Assembly: GCF_900156825.1 (NCBI RefSeq)
Contig: NZ_FTOV01000004.1
Coordinates: 296,679-360,678 of the forward strand
DNA length: 64,000 bases
Source of the DNA: Chryseobacterium gambrini
GTDB lineage: Bacteria > Bacteroidota > Bacteroidia > Flavobacteriales > Weeksellaceae
Reading direction: 5' to 3'
Below the pieces are notes generated by a model, which was not told the DNA's origin, ran no database searches, and was given only the letters and a program-made list of their open reading frames with translations. The stretch's first letter is position 1, and the number at the start of each line of letters is the position of its first letter. This document shows, in pieces, positions 53,215 through 60,947 of the stretch. The position numbers were made by a program, and so were the translations under genes.

Positions 53215-55011
53215 ATGTCAAAAGAGACAAATTCAGCTGAATTATTATTAAATCAAAACGTAGCACCTGAACAATTTGACTGGGATTCTTTCGAATCTGG
53301 TCTTGATGCTGATGCTAGAAAAGAGAAAAGCGATTTAGAAGAAATCTACAACGGATCTTTAAACAACTTAGACGATAACGACGTTCTAATTGGTAAAGTA
53401 GTAAGATTAACAGATAAAGAAGCTATCGTAGACATCAACTTCAAGTCTGAAGGTGTTATTTCTCTTAACGAATTCCGTTACAACCAAGGTCTTAAAGTAG
53501 GAGACGAGGTAGAAGTAATGGTAGACAGAAGAGAGGACAAAACAGGACAGTTACAGTTATCTCACAGAAAAGCAAGAACGCTTAAAGCTTGGGATAAAGT
53601 AAACGAACTTCACGAAACAGGTGAAATCGTTAACGGTTTTGTTAAGTCTAGAACTAAAGGAGGTATGATCGTTGACGTACACGGGATCGAAGCATTCTTA
53701 CCTGGTTCTCAGATCGACGTTAAGCCAATTAAAGATTACGATCAGTTCGTAGGAAAAACTATGGAGTTCAAAGTTGTGAAAATCAACCCTGAGTTCAAAA
53801 ACGTAGTAGTTTCTCACAAAGCATTGATCGAAGCAGATATCGAAGGTCAGAAAAAAGAAATCATCGCTCAGTTAGAAAAAGGACAGGTTCTTGAAGGTAC
53901 TGTTAAGAATATTACTTCTTACGGTGTGTTCATCGACTTAGGAGGTGTAGATGGATTGATCCACATTACAGACCTTTCTTGGTCTAGAGTGAACCACCCA
54001 TCTGAAATCCTTGAGGACGGACAGACTGTAAAAGTGGTTATCCTTGATTTTGATGATGAGAAAACAAGAATCCAGTTAGGTATGAAGCAGTTAGAAGCTC
54101 ATCCTTGGGATGCTCTTTCTGCTGACTTAAAAGTTGGAGATAAAGTAAAAGGAAAAGTAGTAGTTCTTGCTGATTATGGTGCATTCGTAGAAATCGCTCC
54201 GGGAGTAGAAGGATTAATCCACGTTTCTGAAATGTCTTGGTCTACTCACTTGAGATCTGCAGGAGACTTCGTAAAAGTAGGTGATGAGGTAGAAGCTGAA
54301 GTACTTACTTTAGACAGAGAAGACAGAAAAATTTCTCTTGGTATCAAGCAATTAAGCAAAGATCCATGGGAAAATATCGAAGCTAAGTATCCTGTAGGAT
54401 CTAAGCACGTAGGAACTGTAAGAAACTTCACTAACTTTGGTGTATTCGTAGAGTTAGAAGAAGGTATCGACGGTTTAATCTACATTTCTGATCTTTCTTG
54501 GACTAAGAAAATCAAGCACCCATCTGAATTCTGTGCAGTTGGTGACAAATTAGATGTTGTAGTTCTTGAACTAGACATTCAGGCTAGAAGATTATCTCTA
54601 GGTCACAAACAATTAACAGAAAACCCTTGGGATGCATTCGAAACTAAATATGCTGAAGGGACAGTTCACGCTGGTAAAGCGGTAGAAGTACACGATAAAG
54701 GTGCTTCTGTACAGTTCGAAGATGCTGAAGTTGAAGCATTCTGCCCATCAAGATTATTAGAGAAGGAAGACGGATCTAAAATCAAGAAAGGTGAAGAGGC
54801 TGATTTCAAAGTAATTGAATTCAACAAAGAATTCAAGAGAGTTGTAGTTTCTCATACAGGAATCTTCAGAGATGAAGAGAAGAAAAACGTAAGAGAAAAC
54901 TCTAACAACAGATCTAATAATGTTTCATCATCTTCAAACGAGGAGAGATCTACTCTTGGAGATATCGATGCATTAGCAGAATTAAAAAGAAAAATGGAAG
55001 AAGGTAAATAA
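53215..55011 (+). CDS. rpsA: 30S ribosomal protein S1
   Basis: A 598-residue protein with an acidic N-terminus and six S1 RNA-binding domains (about 55-125, 140-205, 225-295, 310-380, 395-470, 485-550). Each shows the pattern KV....YGAFVEI.PGVEGLIHVSEMSW and RISLGxKQL (pattern only; one clear copy is GAFVEIAPGVEGLIHVSEMS). It binds mRNA on the 30S subunit during initiation. A terminator follows. Confidence 0.95.
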   Translation: MSKETNSAELLLNQNVAPEQFDWDSFESGLDADARKEKSDLEEIYNGSLNNLDDNDVLIGKVVRLTDKEAIVDINFKSEGVISLNEFRYNQGLKVGDEVEVMVDRREDKTGQLQLSHRKARTLKAWDKVNELHETGEIVNGFVKSRTKGGMIVDVHGIEAFLPGSQIDVKPIKDYDQFVGKTMEFKVVKINPEFKNVVVSHKALIEADIEGQKKEIIAQLEKGQVLEGTVKNITSYGVFIDLGGVDGLIHITDLSWSRVNHPSEILEDGQTVKVVILDFDDEKTRIQLGMKQLEAHPWDALSADLKVGDKVKGKVVVLADYGAFVEIAPGVEGLIHVSEMSWSTHLRSAGDFVKVGDEVEAEVLTLDREDRKISLGIKQLSKDPWENIEAKYPVGSKHVGTVRNFTNFGVFVELEEGIDGLIYISDLSWTKKIKHPSEFCAVGDKLDVVVLELDIQARRLSLGHKQLTENPWDAFETKYAEGTVHAGKAVEVHDKGASVQFEDAEVEAFCPSRLLEKEDGSKIKKGEEADFKVIEFNKEFKRVVVSHTGIFRDEEKKNVRENSNNRSNNVSSSSNEERSTLGDIDALAELKRKMEEGK

Positions 55012-55035
55012 TACCTGATTCATTTTAAATATTTG

Positions 55036-55060
55036 GCCACTCGTTTGAGTGGCTTTTTTT
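55036..55060 (+). terminator. Rho-independent terminator of rpsA
   Basis: Stem GCCACTC with GAGTGGC around the loop GTTT, followed by T7. Confidence 0.85.
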
Positions 55061-55187
55061 GTTTTTATTCAATTCATAAAATTGCTGTTAATACGGGATT
55101 TGTTAATTTGATTTATTCATAAATTTAGCAGAGTTTATATACTATTGTTAAATTAAATGTTCATTTAAATAATTTTAAATTATACTA

Positions 55188-55218
55188 TTGTTTTATTGTT
55201 AATTATATGTAAATTAGC
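55188..55218 (+). promoter_or_regulatory. Candidate promoter of the M36 protease: TTG-N19-TAAATTAGC
   Basis: TTG at 55188-55190 lies 19 bases from TAAATTAGC at 55210-55218, with the ATG 16 bases further at 55235. It is the best example in the window of the TAnnTTAGC variant with a correctly spaced -33 box. Confidence 0.5.
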
Positions 55219-55234
55219 GGCTTTATTAGTGTAT

Positions 55235-57835
55235 ATGAAAAAAGTAGCTTTACCCCTTTTATTTGTAGTTTCTGCAATGTTTCCTTCTGTTCTTTTCGGA
55301 CAGGATAATGAGAAGTTAATTAAAGATTATATTTCTCAAAATAAGATCAGAGAATATAAAAAATCAGATCTTGCGAATTTTAAGATTGATAATGTTGATG
55401 AGTCAAAGTCATTAAATGGAAATGTAATTAAATTCCAACAGACTTATAACGGACTTCCTGTTTACAATGCGGAAGGTACTGTTTTGGTAAGAGATAGTAA
55501 GGTAATTTATTATTCTGATACTTTTTTGAAAGATTATACTTCTTCTGTATCAAATACCGCTTCTATTACGAAGACTATTGCTCTTCAGAAAATAGCTGAA
55601 AATTTACAGAAAGATAAAATTCAGAATTATCCTATTTTAGCGTATAATGATGCAGATTTAAATAATGGACCGGCTGCGAAGCAGAGATTGGTATATGTAC
55701 AAGATAATGGTGCTTTAAAATTAGCTTACCAGTTTTCTTTTCCGGAACCGAATTCTCCAAGCTATTGGGATATTTTGGTGGATGCAAACACAGGAAATAT
55801 TATCAGCAAACTTGATTTGAATTTAACATGTAACTTCCATCATGATGCCTATTCTCATGATTACAGTCATGTTCATAATGAGGCTATTGTGGGACCACTA
55901 AACCAAGAAGAAAGTAAAAATAGTTTTTCACTTTTAGCACCCGATAATGCTTCTTATAATGTTTTTGCATTACCGATAGAGGCTCCTACTTTTGGTTCCC
56001 GATCCATTGTAAGTAATCCATGGATTTTGACGGCTTCTCCAGAAGGTTGGCATTATGACGGAACAACTCGTTATACAATTACCAGAGGTAATAATGTACA
56101 TGCTTATGAAGACACGGCAGGAACTAATGCAGTTGGATTGTCACCAGATGGAGGTAGTACGAGAAACTTTAATTATCCTTTTAACATTAATGATGATCCA
56201 TTTAATAATCAGAATGCTTCAATTACCAATTTATTTTATATCAATAATAAAATTCATGATATTTTCTATATGTTTGGTTTTACGCCAGCCGCAAGAAACT
56301 TTCAGAATACTAATTTTGGTTTAGGTGGTTCAGGGAATGATTATGTGCAGGCTGAAGCTCAAGATGGAGGAGGAACAAATAACGCCAACTTTGCGAGCCC
56401 CAGTGATGGAAATAAACCAAGAATGCAGATGTATCTTTGGTCAGCTGTGAACAGAATATTTTATTATAATGCACCGACTTCGGCAGTGCCTCGTCAACCC
56501 ATTGCAGGAACAGCTTTATTTGGAAATGCTTTAGATGCGACGGGTGTTACAGGAAATGTACAGTTATCCTCAGTTCTTGATGGCTGTACAGCAATACCTG
56601 CAGGATCTTTAACGGGTAAGATTGGTTTAGTAGAAAGAGGAACTTGTAATTTTACAGTTAAGGTGAAAAATGCACAAAACGCAGGAGCTACAGCAGTAAT
56701 TATTTATAATAACACTACAAATGGTGATACGGTTGGAAATATGTCTGGAACTGATGCAACGATTACTATCCCATCAGTTCTAATTTCAAATACTGAAGGT
56801 GAATATATTAAAGGGCAGCTTTCAGCTAATACAACTGTAAATGTAACTTTAAAAAATGATCCTGCCAGCAGTATTACGCCAGATGGAAGTTTTGATAATG
56901 GAATAGTAGTTCATGAATATGGTCACGGAATTTCTAATAGACTTACCGGAACTGGTTCTGGATGTTTAAATTCTTCTTTAGATAAAGAGCAAATGGGTGA
57001 AGGATGGTCGGATTTCTTTGCTTTAATGCTTACTAATAAGGCGGGAGATAACGCCTCTGTTCCAAGAGGTATGGCAACATATGCAGCAGGACAAGGGATT
57101 TTTGGAAGCGGTATAAGACCAGCTCAATACTCACCAGATTTTGCCATTAATGATTATACTTACGGTGATACGAATGGAATGGAGTATACAAATACTAATT
57201 TGCAAATTGTTCCTGACGTACATTCAATAGGATTTGTTTGGGCTACAATGCTTTGGGATCTTCATTGGCAATATGTTGCTAAATATGGTTATTCTTCTGA
57301 TGTAATGGCAAACACGACAAATGGTAGTTCAAGAGTATTACAATTGGTAACTGATGCATTGAAACTTCAGGTTTGTAACCCTACATTTATCAATGGTAGA
57401 GATGCTATTATAGCAGCGGATCAAGCCAAAGGAGGTGCAGACAGATGTATGATCTGGAGAACTTTTGCAAAAAGAGGTCTAGGAGTAAATGCTAGTGCAG
57501 GAAGTTTAACAAATATTAATGATCAGGTTCAGGATTTCAGTGTTCCTGCAGACTGTGTGTTAGCTACAGACGAAGTAAAAGTTGTTAAAAATAACATTTC
57601 AATTTATCCGAATCCTGCGAAGAATGAGTTCTTCATCAATTTCCCAAGCAATACGTTAGGAAAAGTAAGTGTCGAAATTTATGATATGTCAGGGAAATTA
57701 GTTTCTTCTGAGGATAAAATTTCTCCGGATGCTAAGAAATCAATTTCGACAGACAAGTTGATTAACGGAACGTATATGGTGAAAGTAAAAGGCATCGGTA
57801 TTGATGCGGCATCAAAAGTTATTGTTAAAAAATAA
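55235..57835 (+). CDS. M36 (fungalysin-type) zinc metalloprotease with PA domain and T9SS type A sorting domain
   Basis: An 866-residue secreted protease. Signal peptide (about 1-23, ending VLFGQ), an FTP-type propeptide (about 25-190, with QTYNGLPVYNAEGTVLV), an M36 catalytic domain with zinc motif HEYGH (560-564) and the glutamate ligand in GEGWSDFF (E589), an inserted PA domain (about 410-545, KIGLVERGTCNFTVKV), and a C-terminal type A sorting domain (IYPNPAKNEFFIN). It probably digests extracellular protein after cleavage of its propeptide. The ATG at 55235 gives the signal peptide; a longer frame upstream lacks one. A very stable hairpin terminates it. Confidence 0.92.
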   Translation: MKKVALPLLFVVSAMFPSVLFGQDNEKLIKDYISQNKIREYKKSDLANFKIDNVDESKSLNGNVIKFQQTYNGLPVYNAEGTVLVRDSKVIYYSDTFLKDYTSSVSNTASITKTIALQKIAENLQKDKIQNYPILAYNDADLNNGPAAKQRLVYVQDNGALKLAYQFSFPEPNSPSYWDILVDANTGNIISKLDLNLTCNFHHDAYSHDYSHVHNEAIVGPLNQEESKNSFSLLAPDNASYNVFALPIEAPTFGSRSIVSNPWILTASPEGWHYDGTTRYTITRGNNVHAYEDTAGTNAVGLSPDGGSTRNFNYPFNINDDPFNNQNASITNLFYINNKIHDIFYMFGFTPAARNFQNTNFGLGGSGNDYVQAEAQDGGGTNNANFASPSDGNKPRMQMYLWSAVNRIFYYNAPTSAVPRQPIAGTALFGNALDATGVTGNVQLSSVLDGCTAIPAGSLTGKIGLVERGTCNFTVKVKNAQNAGATAVIIYNNTTNGDTVGNMSGTDATITIPSVLISNTEGEYIKGQLSANTTVNVTLKNDPASSITPDGSFDNGIVVHEYGHGISNRLTGTGSGCLNSSLDKEQMGEGWSDFFALMLTNKAGDNASVPRGMATYAAGQGIFGSGIRPAQYSPDFAINDYTYGDTNGMEYTNTNLQIVPDVHSIGFVWATMLWDLHWQYVAKYGYSSDVMANTTNGSSRVLQLVTDALKLQVCNPTFINGRDAIIAADQAKGGADRCMIWRTFAKRGLGVNASAGSLTNINDQVQDFSVPADCVLATDEVKVVKNNISIYPNPAKNEFFINFPSNTLGKVSVEIYDMSGKLVSSEDKISPDAKKSISTDKLINGTYMVKVKGIGIDAASKVIVKK

Positions 57836-57855
57836 TCTGAACATTTATAAATTTT

Positions 57856-57896
57856 AGTTACGGCGCGAGCGAAGCTCGCGCCGTAACTTTTTTACA
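57856..57896 (+). terminator. Strong GC-rich hairpin terminator
   Basis: A perfect 15-bp stem, AGTTACGGCGCGAGC (57856-57870) with GCTCGCGCCGTAACT (57874-57888), loop GAA, then T. It is far more GC-rich than its surroundings. Confidence 0.85.
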
Positions 57897-57930
57897 TTAA
57901 TCCCATCTCATTAATTTAATAATATATCCG

Positions 57931-57938
57931 TACCTTTG
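57931..57938 (+). promoter_or_regulatory. -7 box (TACCTTTG) for the EamA transporter
   Basis: Exact TAnnTTTG match followed by CAGG, 20 bases before the ATG at 57959. Confidence 0.6.
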
Positions 57939-57958
57939 CAGGCTGTAAAAAATGAATT

Positions 57959-58936
57959 ATGCAGAAGAGAAATATATTAAAGGGAGTTTTATTTGTAGGG
58001 ATTGGAGCCAGTATATACGGAATGTTGGCAACGTTTGTTAAACTCGCTTATCAGGATGGGTACACCACTTCAGAAGTTACAACATCACAGTTTTTATTGG
58101 GAATTGTTGGTCTTTTAGTCTTAAATTTTATTCAGACAATCACCTCTAAAAAAGCATTACCGTCACCAACATCAAAAGAAGTAAGAAATTTAATGTTGGC
58201 TGGAACTTCATTAGGCTGTACCAGTTTGTTTTATTACATTGCCGTACAATATATTAATGTTTCGATTGCGATTGTTTTGCTGATGCAGTCGGTCTGGTTC
58301 AGTGTAGTAGTGGAAAGTTTTCTGACAAAAAAAATACCCAATGCAAGAAAAATCGTTTCTGTAATTATTGTTTTGGCGGGAACTATTTTAGCAACCAATT
58401 TAATCAACGAAAGCTTGGATTTGGATTGGAAAGGCATTTTCTGGGGGTTATTGGCAGCAGCTTCCTATACGCTTACTATGTTTACTTCCAATACATTAGC
58501 GACACATTTGCCTGTTTTCAGAAAAAGTATTATTATGCTTTTGGGTGGTTCAGTTGTTGTTTTTGCATTCTTGTTTTTTGCACAGATTGGGCCGTTGCAT
58601 TTCGAAGGATTAAAATCTTTTTACCTTACTTTTACAGAAAATACAGAGCATATTCATTCCTTTAATTATTCAATTTTATGGAAATATGGTTTAATTTTAT
58701 CACTTTTCGGAACCATAATTCCACCGATTTTATTTAATGTTGGATTTCCGAATGCCGGACTCGGATTAGGAAGTATCGTTTCTTCTTTGGAACTACCGGT
58801 TTCCGTAACAATGGCTTTTGTTTTATTGGGAGAAAAAGTTATTTTTATTCAGTGGGTGGGAATTATATTGATTATTTTTGCCATTGTTTTAATGAATCTT
58901 CCCAAAAAAGACAAACAACTAGCCGAAATATCTTAA
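57959..58936 (+). CDS. EamA/DMT family transporter
   Basis: A 325-residue membrane protein with ten hydrophobic helices in two homologous halves, as in the drug/metabolite transporter (EamA) family. The first half starts at about 8 and the second at about 160. Conserved features seen are VSIAIVLLMQSVW in the first half and GSIVSSLELPVSVTMAFVLLGEK in the second. Substrates of family members are amino acids, nucleotides or metabolites; it cannot be predicted here. It has its own promoter and a hairpin terminator. Confidence 0.88.
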   Translation: MQKRNILKGVLFVGIGASIYGMLATFVKLAYQDGYTTSEVTTSQFLLGIVGLLVLNFIQTITSKKALPSPTSKEVRNLMLAGTSLGCTSLFYYIAVQYINVSIAIVLLMQSVWFSVVVESFLTKKIPNARKIVSVIIVLAGTILATNLINESLDLDWKGIFWGLLAAASYTLTMFTSNTLATHLPVFRKSIIMLLGGSVVVFAFLFFAQIGPLHFEGLKSFYLTFTENTEHIHSFNYSILWKYGLILSLFGTIIPPILFNVGFPNAGLGLGSIVSSLELPVSVTMAFVLLGEKVIFIQWVGIILIIFAIVLMNLPKKDKQLAEIS

Positions 58937-58956
58937 ATAAATCATCATTAATACTT

Positions 58957-58988
58957 GAAAACCGTTTCTTTTGGAACGGTTTTTTAAT
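58957..58988 (+). terminator. Rho-independent terminator
   Basis: Stem AAAACCGTTTC with GGAACGGTTTT around TTTT, followed by T. Confidence 0.8.
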
Positions 58989-59008
58989 TTCAGTAAATAA
59001 AATGGTTT

Positions 59009-60004
59009 ATGAAATATTACAGAAATATATTTACCGCATTAATTTTTGTTATAAGTACGAATCTTCTATTATCACAGGTGAAACCACTGGATGCGGAATT
59101 AACGAACTATCAGTATCCTTTTGAAGTTCAGTTTTTAAATTTCAAGTCTCAGAAAAACGATTTGAGAATGGCTTATATGGATGTTCAGCCTAAAAAGCCA
59201 AACGGTAAAATCATAATGTTTCTTCATGGTAAAAATTTTAACGGAGCTTATTGGGAAAAAACCGCCAAAGACCTTTCAGATAATGGTTTCAGAGTGATTA
59301 TTCCGGATCAGATAGGATTTGGAAAATCTTCGAAGCCTCAAAGTTACCAGTTTTCATTTTCGCAGTTGGCAGAAAATACAAAAGCCATTCTGGATAAATT
59401 AAAAATCGATAAAATTATCGTTTTAGGACATTCGATGGGAGGGATGGTTGCAACAAGGTTTACTTTACAATACCCCGAAAAAGTCGAAAAATTGATCCTG
59501 GAAAATCCAATCGGATTGGAAGATTATAAAACATTTGCAACTTATCAAACCATCGATCAGGCATATCAGTCAGAATTAAAGAATACCGCAGAAACCTATA
59601 AAAATTATCAGCTTAAATTTTATTACGATAATAAATGGAAAGCAGAATATCAGCCTTGGTTAGACTTAATTGCAGGATGGACTGTACATCCTGATTATCC
59701 AAAAGTTGCATGGGATGCAGCCTTAACTTCAGATATGATTTACAATCAGCCGGTTTGCTATGAATTTAAAAATATAAAAGTTCCGACTTTACTCATTATC
59801 GGTACAAGAGACAGAACCGCGATCGGGAAAGACCGCGCTCCAAAAGAACTGCAAACAAAAATGGGGCAATATCAGGAATTAGGAAAGAAAACACAAAAAC
59901 AGATTGTTGGTTCTAAACTCGTGGAAATCGAAAACGTAGGTCACCTTCCGCATATCGAAGTTTATGATAAATTCTGGAATGCGCTGTATGAATTTATTAA
60001 GTAG
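59009..60004 (+). CDS. Secreted alpha/beta hydrolase
   Basis: A 331-residue protein with a signal peptide (about 1-22, ending LLLSQ). The alpha/beta hydrolase core is clear: oxyanion-type HGKNFNGAYWEKTA, the nucleophile elbow GHSMGG with S142, the acid region DRTA near 270, and the catalytic histidine in NVGHLPH near 314. Substrate unknown (ester, peptide or lactone are possible). It lies just after the EamA transporter's terminator, so it is probably a separate unit. Confidence 0.85.
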   Translation: MKYYRNIFTALIFVISTNLLLSQVKPLDAELTNYQYPFEVQFLNFKSQKNDLRMAYMDVQPKKPNGKIIMFLHGKNFNGAYWEKTAKDLSDNGFRVIIPDQIGFGKSSKPQSYQFSFSQLAENTKAILDKLKIDKIIVLGHSMGGMVATRFTLQYPEKVEKLILENPIGLEDYKTFATYQTIDQAYQSELKNTAETYKNYQLKFYYDNKWKAEYQPWLDLIAGWTVHPDYPKVAWDAALTSDMIYNQPVCYEFKNIKVPTLLIIGTRDRTAIGKDRAPKELQTKMGQYQELGKKTQKQIVGSKLVEIENVGHLPHIEVYDKFWNALYEFIK

Positions 60005-60078
60005 AAAAGCAAAAGGTTTGATGATTGAAAATTTAAATGATTGAGAGAATATATAAATTTATTTTTAATAAATGAATT

Positions 60079-60133
60079 CCCCTCCTCTGGAGGGGTGACA
60101 AAAATTTCCTGAAATTTTTGACGGGGTGGTTTT
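60079..60133. repeat. Two-hairpin element CCCCTCC...GGAGGGG / AAAAATTTC...GAAATTTTT
   Basis: CCCCTCC-TCT-GGAGGGG (60079-60095) is followed at once by AAAAATTTC-CT-GAAATTTTT (60100-60119) and GACGGGGTGGTTTT. The two adjacent perfect hairpins sit between the hydrolase gene and the GGAGCT element. Confidence 0.65.
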
Positions 60134-60137
60134 AAAA

Positions 60138-60219
60138 TGCATCCTTTTCTTAGCCCCGATTGCAGTAAAAATCCTTTTTTTGAAAAAAAAGATTGCAGCG
60201 GAAAGCGGGAAAAAGCTCC
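60138..60219 (-). repeat. GGAGCT-ended dispersed element, copy 2 (inverted)
   Basis: On the minus strand: GGAGCTTTTTCCCGCTTTCC, GCTGCAATC, a T8/A7 hairpin (TTTTTTTTCAAAAAAA), AGGATTTTTACTGCAATCGG then GGCT. Compare copies at 52831 and 63810. Confidence 0.65.
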
Positions 60220-60233
60220 AAATAATAGTAATT

Positions 60234-60272
60234 CAAATAAAAAGAGACCGCTAAAAATTCGCAGTCTCTTTT
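60234..60272 (-). terminator. Rho-independent terminator of rplS
   Basis: Plus-strand stem AAAAGAGACCGC (60240-60251) with GCAGTCTCTTTT (60261-60272, one mismatch pair); on the minus strand it is followed by TTATTTG. It lies 20 bases after the rplS stop. Confidence 0.75.
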
Positions 60273-60292
60273 CGTATGTATTGTTGTCTGAA

Positions 60293-60649
60293 TTATTTCT
60301 TCTTGTAAGCAGCGTCTTTAATTCTCGCTTTTTTACCTCTAAGGTCTCTGAAGTAGTAGATTCTAGATCTTCTAACTTTACCTCTTCTGTCAACTTCGAT
60401 TTTTTGAAGAGCCGGCATGTTGATTGGGAATACTCTTTCTACACCTACATCACCAGACATTTTTCTGATTGTGAAAGTTTTTGTAGAACCAGTACCTCTC
60501 AATTGGATAACTGTTCCTTTGAAGAACTGAGTTCTTGTTTTTTGTCCTTCTTTAATTTCGTAGTAAACAGTGATCGTATCACCAGCTTTGAATTCAGGGA
60601 ATTCTTTTTTTGTAATGTACTTGTCTTGTACGTACTTTAATAAATCCAT
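60293..60649 (-). CDS. rplS: 50S ribosomal protein L19
   Basis: A 118-residue ribosomal protein at the subunit interface, recognised by FPEFKAGDTITVYYEIKEG, TRTQFFKGTVIQLRGTGS and VERVFPINMPALQKIEV. The ATG at the complement of 60647-60649 (MDLLKYVQDKY) is the family start; the longer upstream frame covers the leader. A -7 box lies about 70 bases upstream on the minus strand and a terminator follows, so the gene is monocistronic here. Confidence 0.97.
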   Translation of the reverse strand: MDLLKYVQDKYITKKEFPEFKAGDTITVYYEIKEGQKTRTQFFKGTVIQLRGTGSTKTFTIRKMSGDVGVERVFPINMPALQKIEVDRRGKVRRSRIYYFRDLRGKKARIKDAAYKKK

Positions 60650-60947
60650 TATTAATAAATAAAATGTTAAAGCTAAGCAACTTACACGGACTTCGTCAGA
60701 GGTTGAATAACAGGTTGCAAATGTACAAAACATTTTTGAAATTTTCCAAACAATTTTATATTAAATATGATGAAATTTTCAACCCGTTTTTCGACTCAGA
60801 TTTAATATTTCCTTCAACTTCCCATCAGATACAGTTTACATGTGAATTCTACTTTTGCACGAATATAAAATCAGACAATAAAAATTTCGATAATTCATTG
60901 ATATACAATTTTTAATCTCAATAAATCTAATAAAAAGTAAACTAAAA
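60650..60947. other. rplS leader and divergent promoter region
   Basis: About 300 bases between divergent rplS and the phosphoesterase gene. It holds the rplS -7 box at 60718-60725 and AT-rich DNA. No other gene or repeat was seen. Confidence 0.5.
60718..60725 (-). promoter_or_regulatory. -7 box (TACATTTG on the minus strand) for rplS
   Basis: CAAATGTA on the plus strand reads TACATTTG on the minus strand, an exact TAnnTTTG match. The leader to the rplS ATG would be about 60 bases. Confidence 0.6.

Noticed and set aside
60137..60640. 167-residue plus-strand frame
   Set aside because: It is antisense to rplS and runs through the GGAGCT element; no coding signature.
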